From: Nocardia sp. NBC_00508
GTDB taxonomy: Bacteria > Actinomycetota > Actinomycetes > Mycobacteriales > Mycobacteriaceae
Length of the DNA: 64,000 nucleotides
Direction: 5' to 3'
NCBI RefSeq assembly: GCF_036346875.1
Contig: NZ_CP107852.1
Coordinates: 6,572,001-6,636,000 of the forward strand
Each line of letters begins with the position of its first letter. Position 1 is the stretch's first letter. The notes under the pieces were generated by a model. It worked only from the letters and a program-made list of their open reading frames with translations. It had not been told where the DNA came from and did not search any database. Position numbers and translations under genes: made by a program. Of this stretch, positions 8,227-16,319 are shown piece by piece.

Positions 8227-9444
8227 ATGACGATCTTCAAGCATACGCAGGCGCGCGATCCCAAGCGTTATCTGTGGATGCTGGGTTTGATCGCCCCGGC
8301 CTGTGCCCTGCTGCCTTCCCAATTGGTGGCGCGCACGGGTCTGGAAGTGTTCTGGTGGATCGGTCCGGTCATCGTTCTGGTGCTGATTCCCCTCCTGGAC
8401 TTGGCGGTGGGGGACGACGGGAGCAACCCGCGCGAGGAAGACTACGCGGCGCTGTCCAACGACCGCTATTACCGTTGGTGCACCTATCTATTCCTGCCGA
8501 TCCAATTCCTCGGGCTGCTCGTCGCGGGGTACCTGTGGTCAGGCGCCGCGCTGAGCCCGGCCGATAAATTGGGCCTGGCCGTGACCCTGGGATTCGTGTC
8601 CGGCATCGGCATCAACGCCGCACATGAACTCGGGCACCGCGCCGAGCATCTCGAACGCTGGCTGGCGAAAATCGCTCTGGCGCAGTCCGGATACGGGCAC
8701 TTCTTCGTCGAGCACAACCGCGGTCATCACGTCCGCGTGGCCACACCGGAAGACCCGGCCAGTGCCCGGCTCGGCGAGTCGCTGTGGGAGTTCCTGCCGC
8801 GCAGTGTGCTCGGCGGATTCCGCTCGGCGCTCTCCTTGGAACGGGAACGCCTGTCCCGCAAGGGAAAACGCTGGTTCAGCCGGGACAACCACCTTCTGCA
8901 AGCTTGGTCCATGAGCGTGGCGCTGTTCGGCACGATGATCGTGGTCTTCGGACCGGTGGTGATCCCATTCCTGGCGCTGCAAGCGGTGATCGGCGCCGGG
9001 CTGCTGGAGACGGTGAACTACATCGAGCACTACGGATTGCTGCGACCCCGCCGCGCCGACGGCCGCTACGCACGCTGCTCACCACGCGACAGCTGGAACA
9101 GTGACCGCCTCGTCACGAACCTGTTCCTTTTCCATCTGCAACGCCACAGCGACCACCACGCGAATCCCGGCCGTCGCTACCAGACGCTGCGCAGCTCAGA
9201 GCAAGCACCTCAGCTACCAGCTGGCTATGCCAGCATGATCGTCCTGGCCGCCGTGCCTCCGCTCTGGCGCGCGGTCATGGACCACCGCGTGCTCGCCCAT
9301 TACGGCGGTGACATCACCCTCGCCAACACCAAACCTCGTGGCAAACGCCACCACGTTCCTGGGCTGGGTGCTCGGCGGTCGGCTATGCCGGGCCAGCTCG
9401 GCCTCGGCCGGTTCGGTCACCGGGTCTCGCGGCGATTTTCCTGA
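8227..9444 (+). CDS. alkB: Alkane 1-monooxygenase (AlkB)
   Basis: An integral-membrane non-haem di-iron monooxygenase, 405 residues, which oxidises the terminal carbon of n-alkanes to 1-alkanols. All diagnostic histidine boxes are present: HELGH (about 133-137), HNRGHH (about 163-168) and LQRHSDHH (about 306-313), plus NYIEHYG (about 263). Hydrophobic segments near residues 16-60, 85-130 and 230-260 match the family. Length is normal. Unusually, no rubredoxin or rubredoxin reductase gene follows, although actinobacterial alkB is usually the head of alkB-rubA-rubB; electrons must come from rubredoxin encoded elsewhere. The last 30 residues are basic and low in complexity. ATG 8227 has only a weak ribosome site. 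Confidence 0.92.
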   Translation: MTIFKHTQARDPKRYLWMLGLIAPACALLPSQLVARTGLEVFWWIGPVIVLVLIPLLDLAVGDDGSNPREEDYAALSNDRYYRWCTYLFLPIQFLGLLVAGYLWSGAALSPADKLGLAVTLGFVSGIGINAAHELGHRAEHLERWLAKIALAQSGYGHFFVEHNRGHHVRVATPEDPASARLGESLWEFLPRSVLGGFRSALSLERERLSRKGKRWFSRDNHLLQAWSMSVALFGTMIVVFGPVVIPFLALQAVIGAGLLETVNYIEHYGLLRPRRADGRYARCSPRDSWNSDRLVTNLFLFHLQRHSDHHANPGRRYQTLRSSEQAPQLPAGYASMIVLAAVPPLWRAVMDHRVLAHYGGDITLANTKPRGKRHHVPGLGARRSAMPGQLGLGRFGHRVSRRFS

Positions 9445-9553
9445 ACCATCCACCGATCGGCCGCAGGGGCGGCGGACGGTCGATGGTCAGGCCGGAACAG
9501 CCACATCTGACCGCCGGATACTACGGTGCGGCGATGTGGTGGACGCGGCAGCC

Positions 9554-9760
9554 CTAACCGCGGGAACCGCTCGCCGACAGCGATTCCAGCAGGCAGCTCC
9601 AGTGCGGCGCGCCGCCCGGGCAGCCCGGGCCGGCGACCTGCTGCGACTGTTCGGCCGGTTCGGCGGGCTGCAGTGGAATCGCCGAAGCCGGCACTGCTGC
9701 GGCCACGGGCGCCAGCAGGATTGCGCCGGCAAGCATTCCGACTCGGAGGCGGGATTGCAT
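9554..9760 (-). CDS. Small secreted peptide, 68 aa
   Basis: A 68-residue precursor with a Sec signal peptide (MQSRLR, then GMLAGAILLAPVAAAVPASA) and a short mature part of about 40 residues. The mature part is rich in P, Q and E with two cysteines (GPGCPGGAPHWSCLLE), possibly one disulfide. A textbook AAAGGAG stands seven bases before the ATG at 9760. No family is recognised. Its own transcription unit lies between alkB (convergent) and the Mut7-C RNase operon. Confidence 0.7.
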   Translation of the reverse strand: MQSRLRVGMLAGAILLAPVAAAVPASAIPLQPAEPAEQSQQVAGPGCPGGAPHWSCLLESLSASGSRG

Positions 9761-9957
9761 CGAAGGTCTCCTTTCGAGCGGCGAGGGGAGCCGCCGCCAG
9801 AGACGCTATCGACGTCGATGGCGCCGCGGACAGACCTGGGAAGGTGCGCCACCGAAACTGAGGGCTTCCTTTCGGTACGTGAATCAGATTGGCGCGGTGG
9901 CCGATTGCCGCGCAGCGAATGAGTGCAGACCGGCACCGAGCCCGCCCTCCACACCGG

Positions 9958-10707
9958 TCAGACATGATCCAGCGCGGCGCGGATCCTCTGCGCGGTGGCG
10001 CTGAGGCGGGCGTGGTGGGAGCCCGCCCAGTAGATCCGGCCGCAGTCGCGGCACTGCCGGAATGTGTCGTAATAGCGGCGGGTGAGCGGTTCGAGCCGGT
10101 CCGCGACGTCGGCTTTGGCGACTTCGACGACCGGGCCGCCGCAGCGCAGGCATCGGGTGAACGGCGCCAGGTACGCGACCAGATCGAGTCGCCGGATGAC
10201 CTCGACGACCTGGTCGACCGGCCGATCGGACCGGATGTACACACCGTGGGTGACGTTGCGTCGCTTCAGCAGTCCGCGGTCGCGGGTGAGCAGGATCCGG
10301 TGTTCGGCGGCGGACACCTCGGCGAGCTCGGCGTCGTCGGCGTTCCATCGGCAGTGCACGTCGAGGCCCATCAACCGCATCAGCTTGGCGAGGCCGCCGA
10401 GATTGACATCTACGACGAAACGCGGCTCACGGAGCGGGTGGGGGCGCACCTTGGTCACCGGGCCGATGTCGAGGGTTTCGAACATGGGATACGCGCTGAT
10501 CCGGTCACCGAACCGCGGGCGATGGTCGAAATCCACCGGCTGCCCGTTGACCAGGACCAGATCGATCTCGGTGTGTGGGATGCCGGCGGCCTCGATGAGG
10601 TCTTTCACCGTCTGGTGCGGTCGGAACGGCCGGCGCAGCACCAGGTATCGCTCGTCGGGCCGGAGGAAGTCGTTCAGCTCGGCGTAGACCCGGATGTCGA
10701 CGCTCAT
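9958..10707 (-). CDS. Mut7-C RNase domain protein with N-terminal ubiquitin-like domain
   Basis: A 249-residue two-domain protein. Residues 1-80 resemble the ThiS/ubiquitin-like Mut7-C_ub domain (VYAELNDFLRP, then DLVLVNGQPVDF and RISAYP). Residues 85-240 are Mut7-C, a PIN-like fold with acidic residues in FVVDVNLGGLAKLMR, ADDAELAE and LLTRDRGLL. A four-cysteine zinc ribbon follows (CLRCGG and CRDCGR). It is predicted to be a nuclease; biological targets in bacteria are unknown. Its ATG overlaps the stop of the upstream FIST gene (ATGA at 10704-10707), so the two are translationally coupled. A longer in-frame ORF upstream lies inside the FIST gene and is not used. Confidence 0.88.
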   Translation of the reverse strand: MSVDIRVYAELNDFLRPDERYLVLRRPFRPHQTVKDLIEAAGIPHTEIDLVLVNGQPVDFDHRPRFGDRISAYPMFETLDIGPVTKVRPHPLREPRFVVDVNLGGLAKLMRLMGLDVHCRWNADDAELAEVSAAEHRILLTRDRGLLKRRNVTHGVYIRSDRPVDQVVEVIRRLDLVAYLAPFTRCLRCGGPVVEVAKADVADRLEPLTRRYYDTFRQCRDCGRIYWAGSHHARLSATAQRIRAALDHV

Positions 10708-11855
10708 TCGACGAACAGCGCCAGCGAGGCCGTGAATCCGTGGAGCGCGTTGCGGCCCGCGATAGGACCGATCTCGCCCGCGGCGAAGAAACCGGCGAGG
10801 GGGATGCCGCCGAGCAAGTCCTCGATCGTCGTGGCGTCGTGATCCGCGACCCCGAACATCCGTCGGCCGCGTCCGTTGCATGTGAACAGCAACGCACCGG
10901 CAGGACGCCCGGGCAGGTCCGCGCTCACCCGCGCCAGGGCCGCCCGCAGATCCTTGTCCGCTCCGATCGCGTCTCGGACCTGGAACTGTACGGTCGTGCC
11001 GATCTCGACGGCCTCGCCGATCTCGATCGCGCCAGTGGACGGGTCGGCGCCGAGAATGCCGCGGATCAGGAAATCGCCCTGCCCGGGCGCGGCCAGATGC
11101 TCGTCGACCACGATGCCGATCTGCAGGCCGTTGGCCAGCAGTTCCTGCTGGTCGGGTGGCAGCACGTCGATGATCTCCCGCAATCGCACGATCGGCGATC
11201 GGCCGCCGAGCTCGGTGAGCAGATCGCCTTGTGCGGCGGTGACGATATAGGGGTATCCGATCGGCCGGCAGCCCTGCGACACGATCGGAACTCCGCGCAG
11301 GCCGGGAAGCCGCACACCGACCGCGCCCGAGGTCACCACGTCGCGGTCCAGGAACAGCCTGCTGCCTGCCGGAAGCTGCCCGCCGCTGACCAGCCCGCCC
11401 ATCACGATGGTGCCGGGCAGGTCGACGTTCAAGTGCTCGAGCAGTGCGTCGGCCGGGAACGAGTACGGATCCGGCAGCAACAGGTGGAAGTCGCGTGCGT
11501 CCTTGTCGAAACGGTAGCCCGCGAGCAGCCCGCCGGTCGTGGTGCGGACGAAGTCCAACCGGAATGTCTCGGCGGCCAGACCGGAGGCCAGCCAGACCGC
11601 CACCGCGGGCTCATCCTCGATCTCCCGGCGGCCCGCGACCACCGCCTGTGCCACGCATCCGACGAGTGCGGGCACCTGGACCGTGCGGTGGACACCGGCC
11701 AGCACGGCGGAGGCGTCGTCGGCGTGCGCCCGGGACGCGACCAGCACGGCGAGCGACGGCGGCTCGCCCGCGAGCTGGTCGCGCGCATGCGCCGCTGCCT
11801 CCATGCCCGCCTGCCGCGCCTCGGGCGCGGTGGAGAGCCCGACTCCGATCCGCAC
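10704..11855 (-). CDS. FIST-domain sensory protein
   Basis: A 383-residue protein with FIST N (about 25-215) and FIST C (about 220-370) domains. FIST is a predicted ligand-binding module thought to sense small molecules, often amino acids, usually in signal-transduction contexts. Features include MRIGVGLSTAPEA at the start, GLVSGGQLPAGSRLFLD and VGVRLPGLRGVPIVSQGCRP in the middle, and LLFTCNGRGRRMFG with GFFAAGEIGPIAGRNALHGF near the end. No transmitter domain is attached. It is the first gene of a two-gene operon with the Mut7-C RNase, joined by an ATGA overlap. Regulation of the RNase by the FIST ligand is an attractive but untested inference. Confidence 0.85.
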   Translation of the reverse strand: MRIGVGLSTAPEARQAGMEAAAHARDQLAGEPPSLAVLVASRAHADDASAVLAGVHRTVQVPALVGCVAQAVVAGRREIEDEPAVAVWLASGLAAETFRLDFVRTTTGGLLAGYRFDKDARDFHLLLPDPYSFPADALLEHLNVDLPGTIVMGGLVSGGQLPAGSRLFLDRDVVTSGAVGVRLPGLRGVPIVSQGCRPIGYPYIVTAAQGDLLTELGGRSPIVRLREIIDVLPPDQQELLANGLQIGIVVDEHLAAPGQGDFLIRGILGADPSTGAIEIGEAVEIGTTVQFQVRDAIGADKDLRAALARVSADLPGRPAGALLFTCNGRGRRMFGVADHDATTIEDLLGGIPLAGFFAAGEIGPIAGRNALHGFTASLALFVE

Positions 11856-12334
11856 CCTTCCATCCTAGCCAACCCGCGCCGACGTATGTTCCATTGCAGC
11901 ACAATGCATTTCAATTCCGGGCCAAAAAGTGGCAGCTTCGGACCACGGCAGTGTGGACGATGATGGCGCCCTCCTGCGATCACCAGCGGCTCCAGCCGTC
12001 CGAGCATGGGCGTGGTGTCGTCGAGCACCGGCCGACCCCGCTGCAAACCCCTGCCGGCCCGTAAGCAGGCACCTTGGCGAGGCCTCACGCTGCGCCCGGC
12101 GCCGCACACTAGCAAGTAATGCCCGCTGGCAGGTAGCGACTCGGTAGCTGTTCACCGCCTTGTGTGCCGTCGCCCACTCGGGTCCGATCTTCCCAACCCA
12201 GGGAGGCTCGGCGGACCTGAGCGAAAATGGAACGCACCACACTCCGCTGCGCGGCAACCTGAGATCAGAGTGTTGGCGCAGGCCAGCGCACCGCGGCACG
12301 ACCTGACCGGTGTAACGACAAGCAGGAGACAGCG
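11856..12334. other. Non-coding gap with divergent promoters
   Basis: A 479-base divergent gap between the FIST gene and the repeat-rich protein. A slightly AT-richer patch lies at 11883-11925. AGGAG at 12324-12328 serves the GTG at 12335. No open frame here has credible composition, and I see no RNA gene. Confidence 0.55.
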
Positions 12335-13744
12335 GTGAGTCAGCCGTCGCGGATCGATACGAGCGAACTGCGCACGATGGTGGCGACGCTGGAGCGGCTC
12401 ATCGCCGATGCCTCCCGAGCCGTCGGCGAGTTGAAGGCCGCCATCGCATCCGCCGAAGTGCAACCGAGCAGCGACCAGCACGCTGCGACGCCTAATGGGC
12501 GCAACGGGTCGGAGTCTGTCTTTGGTCCTGCGCCGGGCCGAGCGGAGGCGAGGCAGCCGCATGGTGGGCGCGGTCGGACGGAGTCCGTCGCCAGTCCTGC
12601 GCCGGGCCGAGCGGAGGCGAGGCAGCCGCATGGTGGGCGCGGTCGGACGGAGTCCGTCGCCAGTCCTGCGCCGGGCCGAGCGGAGGCGAGGCAGCCGCCT
12701 ATCTCGACACATGCGAAGACGGCTCGAGACCCGCACATGGTGGCAGGACAGCACTCGGCTTCCGACCGTAAGGCGAGACCTACCCCATGGTCCCGAAGAC
12801 CGCCGGATACACCCTGGTCGCAGCGCACCAACAGGCCGTGCCCATCGGTTCCGAGTACACCGGCGGGAGTATCCGCACCCTTTGTACGAGACGTCGGTCC
12901 GACCACGGATTCTCCGCCGATCGCCCGTCAACGGCCCATATCTCGACCCGCAGAATCCGCGTCTGTTCCATCGCCTGGTGTTGCTGTGGAGTCGGGTTCT
13001 GTTCCGCGGCCCAATATCGTGGCGGAGTCGGGGGTGGTTGCGCGGCCTGGCGTTGTTGTGGAGTCGGGTCCTGTTCCACAGCCCAGCACCGCGGTGGAAA
13101 CCGAGTCCTTTCCCCGGCCCGGCATCGGTCCCGAGTCGGAGGCTGTGCGGATTGCCCGGGAAATGGCGACCCGGCATGGGCTGGAAGTGATCGGATTCGA
13201 TACGGCGAACCTCGACGTGCACGCTGTTCGCGAGATCGCGTCCGGTCTGGACGACTTGCTCGCGAAGTATCCGATTCCGCTACGCGGCATCGAGATCACC
13301 GAACAGCGCGATGGAACGACCGCTCGCACGCAACGAGATCGCCCCTCGGTAACCGATCCACCGGGGGACCCGGCATTGTGGATCGTCCTCGACAGATCCG
13401 CCTTGATCCCACCGACGGGATCCGTGCCTGGGGAAGCCCGTCGGAGAGGACGCAGACGCGGGTCCGTCGATCGGCCGGTGTACGCGGTGCTGGTTCGTGA
13501 ATTCGCCGGTGCGCTCGATATCGCGGGCGGTTTCCGGGCTCGCCAAGAGGCGATGCGGACGCTGGTCGCCGAGTCGCTGCGTGGCGGTGGAGGTGGCAAT
13601 GGTCTCCTCGACCCCGGACGGGCGTTGGTCGAGGGCTTCACCGAGGTGGTGCTGCGCGGGGAGCGCGCCGGGGAATTGGCGAAGGTGCTGCACACAGCGC
13701 TGGTGAAAATGGCCCGAGCCGAGTCGACCGACCTGTCGGCTTGA
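12335..13744 (+). CDS. Repeat-rich hypothetical protein with a degenerate metallopeptidase-like C-terminal domain
   Basis: A 469-residue protein of unknown function. Residues 1-42 form an amphipathic helix, possibly a coiled coil (LRTMVATLERLIADASRAVG). Residues 50-125 contain a 23-residue repeat (PAPGRAEARQP and HGGRGRTESVAS parts) encoded by identical 69-base DNA repeats. Residues 205-265 hold a looser 12-residue repeat around VxSGxVPxP. A compact C-terminal domain spans about 270-465. It includes PALWIVLDRS, then PVYAVLVREFAGALDIAGG, and RALVEGFTEVVLRGE. This order resembles zinc-peptidase-like domains of actinobacterial proteins with HEFGHALD, but the HExxH is REFAG here, so catalysis looks lost. 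GTG 12335 has AGGAG six bases upstream. Confidence 0.6.
   Translation: MSQPSRIDTSELRTMVATLERLIADASRAVGELKAAIASAEVQPSSDQHAATPNGRNGSESVFGPAPGRAEARQPHGGRGRTESVASPAPGRAEARQPHGGRGRTESVASPAPGRAEARQPPISTHAKTARDPHMVAGQHSASDRKARPTPWSRRPPDTPWSQRTNRPCPSVPSTPAGVSAPFVRDVGPTTDSPPIARQRPISRPAESASVPSPGVAVESGSVPRPNIVAESGVVARPGVVVESGPVPQPSTAVETESFPRPGIGPESEAVRIAREMATRHGLEVIGFDTANLDVHAVREIASGLDDLLAKYPIPLRGIEITEQRDGTTARTQRDRPSVTDPPGDPALWIVLDRSALIPPTGSVPGEARRRGRRRGSVDRPVYAVLVREFAGALDIAGGFRARQEAMRTLVAESLRGGGGGNGLLDPGRALVEGFTEVVLRGERAGELAKVLHTALVKMARAESTDLSA
12527..12698 (+). repeat. In-frame 69-base tandem repeat, about 2.5 identical copies
   Basis: Copies begin at 12527, 12596 and 12665; the first two are identical over 69 bases, and the third is identical for 34 bases before diverging. 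A diverged half copy precedes them (about 12494-12526). The period is 23 codons, so slippage changes protein length without frameshift. Perfect identity points to recent expansion. Confidence 0.9.
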
Positions 13745-14062
13745 CGTTGCACGAGTGCGGCGAAACGGCCGGTCGGGCGGAGGTGCCGCGCACTCCTCGC
13801 CGCGGATCTCGACGCGATGTTCGCGGTAATGTGCGACGGGCATTTGGCGCGACCCGGCGACGGAGTACAGCGGGTACTACAACGCGAGCCAGTCGATTTC
13901 GACGATTATGCCGCTCGGGCAGCCGCGGCTGGTGCATGGTCGTAGCCGAGAGGCGAGCTTTTTGGGGGACCCCGCTGTTCCGGGGCCGGAACCGATCTGT
14001 TATCTACTGGCTACGATTGTTTTCGACTACACGCGCTCGGTAACCGTGAAGGGATTATCTCT
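13745..14062. other. Gap upstream of lsr2
   Basis: These 318 bases contain the presumed lsr2 promoter. A TACGAT-like -10 candidate sits at 14012-14017 in a locally AT-richer stretch, and AAGGGA at 14048-14053 is the ribosome site. No -35 element is clear, and no coding frame is credible. Confidence 0.5.
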
Positions 14063-14398
14063 ATGGCACGCAAGGTCGTCGTGACACTGGTCGATGACTA
14101 CGACGGCAAGTCTCAGGCCGAGGAAACGGTGTCTTTCGCCTTGGATGGCGTGGCCTATGAGATGGACTTGTCGGCGGACAATGCCGGTCAGTTGCGCGAA
14201 TTCTTCGAGCAGTGGGTTCCCTACGCGCGCAAGGTCGGTCGTGCGCGCCGGGGCCGTGGCGGTCTGCCGCGATCGGCAACCGACCGGGAACAGGCCACGG
14301 TCATCCGGGAATGGGCGCGTAAGAACGGCATCGACGTGTCGGCCCGCGGGCGGATCGCCGCCGAGGTGGTCGAGGCGTACAAGAAGGCCAACGCGTAG
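14063..14398 (+). CDS. lsr2: Lsr2, H-NS-like nucleoid-associated protein
   Basis: A 111-residue protein; family members are about 110. The N-terminal dimerisation domain begins MARKVVVTLVDDYDG and includes ETVSFALDGVAYEMDLS. The C-terminal DNA-binding domain contains IREWARKNGIDVSARGRIA, where the RGR inserts into the minor groove of AT-rich DNA. Lsr2 bridges DNA and silences foreign or AT-rich genes in mycobacteria and relatives. ATG 14063 follows AAGGGA. Lsr2 is often chromosomally near lysS/clpC; here it stands before the heme-oxygenase-like operon, so it may be an additional paralogue. That placement argument is inference. Confidence 0.95.
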   Translation: MARKVVVTLVDDYDGKSQAEETVSFALDGVAYEMDLSADNAGQLREFFEQWVPYARKVGRARRGRGGLPRSATDREQATVIREWARKNGIDVSARGRIAAEVVEAYKKANA

Positions 14399-14426
14399 CG
14401 GCACCGAACCGGGGTACGCGACCATC

Positions 14427-15443
14427 ATGATGGTCACCACGAATGCCCCGTCGCAGAAGCTGCCGCGGCCGCGTGGCGAATGGTCGCATGCGGTAGTGGA
14501 GTTGCTGCGCGGGACACCGGGTGGCTCGGTGCCCCGGCTCGGTTCGGCGGACCCTTACGGCGAGGACCTGCACCTGGCCTTGCACACCTGCTACGAGCTG
14601 CACTACCACGGGTTCACGGCGGTGGATCCCGGATGGGAGTGGGATACCGGCCTGCTGGGGCTACGTGCCGCGATGGAACAGCGATTCCTGCGTGCACTGC
14701 GCGACGACGTGCCCGGCGGAGCGGATCTCGACGCCGAACTCGACCGCCTGCTCGTGACACCCGCCGACCCCGCCGGACCCACCCGCTTCCTGCGCGACGA
14801 AGGCGAATGGTGGCAGATGCGCGAGTACTTCGTGCACCGCTCCATCTATCACCACAAGGAGGCCGACCCGTACGCGTGGGTGATTCCGCGATTGCACGGA
14901 CAAGCCAAGGCATCGCTGGTGGCGGTCGAATTCGACGAGTTCGGTGGCGGGCGCGGCGAGCGGGTGCACGCGCAGCTGTATGCCGATCTGCTGGCCGGCG
15001 CGGGCCTGAACGCCGAGTATCTGCACTACCTGGACGCGGTGCCGGCCCCGATGCTCACGCTGGTGAACATGATGTCGCTGTTCGGGCTGCACCGTTCGCT
15101 GCGTGGTGCGCTCGTCGGTCACTTCGCCACCGTCGAGATCACCTCGCCGCCCGGGGCGCAGCGCATGGTCGAGGCCTTGCGGCGGTTGGACGCCGATCCG
15201 GCGTGCGTGCTGTTCTATCGCGAGCATGTGGAAGCCGACGCCGTGCACGAGCAGGTCATGCGCACCGGCGTGATCGGCAGCCTGCTCGCAGGAGAACCCG
15301 ATCTAACCGAGTCGGTGGTGTTCGGTATCCAGGCCACGAATTTGCTGGAGGAGCGCTTCGCCGACCACGTCGAGGAGTCCTGGTGCGCGGGCCGCAGTTC
15401 GTTGCGGGAGATCGAGGGTGCAGCGCCCCGTACGAACGATTAA
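14427..15443 (+). CDS. Iron-containing redox enzyme, heme-oxygenase-like fold
   Basis: A 338-residue protein of the heme-oxygenase-like di-iron oxidase/iron-containing redox enzyme family. Likely metal-site segments are HTCYELHYHGF, WEWDTGLLGLRAAMEQ, YFVHRSIYHHKEADPYAW and FYREHVEADAVHE. Family members activate oxygen on amino-acid or fatty-acid substrates, but many are uncharacterised; the substrate here is unknown. ATG 14427 or ATG 14430 can start it; an in-frame longer ORF overlapping lsr2 is spurious. It is the first of three overlapping genes: the methyltransferase start lies 26 bases inside its end, and a CDGSH protein follows in the same manner. This compact trio suggests a joint function. 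Confidence 0.85.
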   Translation: MMVTTNAPSQKLPRPRGEWSHAVVELLRGTPGGSVPRLGSADPYGEDLHLALHTCYELHYHGFTAVDPGWEWDTGLLGLRAAMEQRFLRALRDDVPGGADLDAELDRLLVTPADPAGPTRFLRDEGEWWQMREYFVHRSIYHHKEADPYAWVIPRLHGQAKASLVAVEFDEFGGGRGERVHAQLYADLLAGAGLNAEYLHYLDAVPAPMLTLVNMMSLFGLHRSLRGALVGHFATVEITSPPGAQRMVEALRRLDADPACVLFYREHVEADAVHEQVMRTGVIGSLLAGEPDLTESVVFGIQATNLLEERFADHVEESWCAGRSSLREIEGAAPRTND

Positions 15444-16128
15444 CCCACACGATCCGGGCTACCCGCCGACTGTGATGTTGTTCCGGCCCCCGGGGGTATA
15501 TCGACCGCAATTGGACACGTGGTTGCTGGTCCGTGCCCTGTCCGAGGCGGGCGTCCCGCATGGTGGGGAGGCGGTGGACGTGTGCGCGGGCACCGGGGCT
15601 TTGGCCGTCGCGGCGGCGCGGACGGGCGCGGCGACGGTGACGGCGGTGGACGTCTCCCGTGCTGCCGTGGTGTCGGCGTGGTTGAACTGCCGCGTCCGCG
15701 GGATCGATGTCGAGGTGCTGCGTGGCGATTTCACCGCGGTGCTCGGCGGGCGCAGTTTCGATCTGGTGCTGGCCAACCCGCCTTATGTGCCCGCTCCTGA
15801 AGGTGCCGCCGACCGCGGCTCCGCGCGGGCGTGGAACGCCGGGACCCGAGGCCGAGCGGTGCTCGACCAGCTGTGCGTGGCGCTACCTGCGCTCCTGAAG
15901 CCGCATGGCATGGCGTTGATCGTGCATTCGGTGTTGTGTGACCCGGATTCGACCCTCGCCCGATTGCGTGACAACGAATTGAAGGCCGCCATCGTGGCCC
16001 GAGCGACCGTGCCGTTCGGGCCCATCCTGCGTCGCCGCGCGGACTGGCTGGCCTCGGCCGGGCTGATCGAACCCGGCCAGAGAATGGAAGATCTGGTGGT
16101 GATCCGTGCCGATCGAATCCGACGATAA
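15418..16128 (+). CDS. HemK2/MTQ2-like class I SAM-dependent methyltransferase
   Basis: A 236-residue Rossmann-fold methyltransferase with SAM-binding DVCAGTGALAVAAA (about 53-66), the acidic strand end TAVDVS, and the catalytic NPPYVP motif (about 120-125). NPPY methyltransferases modify amide nitrogen (glutamine) or exocyclic amines of nucleotides. The N-terminal VYRPQLDTWLL matches the release-factor-type HemK2 group, but bacteria normally use PrmC, so the target here is open. GTG 15418 overlaps the previous gene by 26 bases; ATG 15475, just before the VYRPQ motif, is an equally good start. The last 23 bases overlap the CDGSH gene. Confidence 0.8.
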   Translation: MQRPVRTINPHDPGYPPTVMLFRPPGVYRPQLDTWLLVRALSEAGVPHGGEAVDVCAGTGALAVAAARTGAATVTAVDVSRAAVVSAWLNCRVRGIDVEVLRGDFTAVLGGRSFDLVLANPPYVPAPEGAADRGSARAWNAGTRGRAVLDQLCVALPALLKPHGMALIVHSVLCDPDSTLARLRDNELKAAIVARATVPFGPILRRRADWLASAGLIEPGQRMEDLVVIRADRIRR

Positions 16129-16312
16129 GCGGCGGCGGGTTACGCTCACCGCCGATGGCCCCGCCTTGATCGAGGGCCCGGTGGAACTGGTCACCGCGGA
16201 CGGTCGAACGATCCGCTCCGACCGTTTCGTGGTCGCGCTGTGCCTGTGCCGGCGTTCGAAGAACTATCCGTTCTGCGATACGAGCCATCGCACGCATTGC
16301 CGTCCGTCGTGA
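16106..16312 (+). CDS. CDGSH iron-sulfur domain protein
   Basis: A 68-residue protein ending in a CDGSH-type [2Fe-2S] site, CLCRRSKNYPFCDTSH. It has three cysteines and one histidine, with the family's D-G-S here D-T-S. Such 3Cys:1His clusters are redox-active and can transfer clusters or electrons. A small beta region (RRRVTLTADGPALIEGPVEL) precedes it. GTG 16106 starts within the methyltransferase gene. As third gene of the operon it could donate electrons to the di-iron-type oxidase encoded first; this is inference. Confidence 0.88.
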   Translation: MPIESDDKRRRVTLTADGPALIEGPVELVTADGRTIRSDRFVVALCLCRRSKNYPFCDTSHRTHCRPS

Positions 16313-16319
16313 ACGGCTC

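Noticed and set aside
12527..12698. Repeat array considered as CRISPR
   Set aside because: Repeats are contiguous with no unique spacers, in frame within a gene, and no cas gene is nearby.
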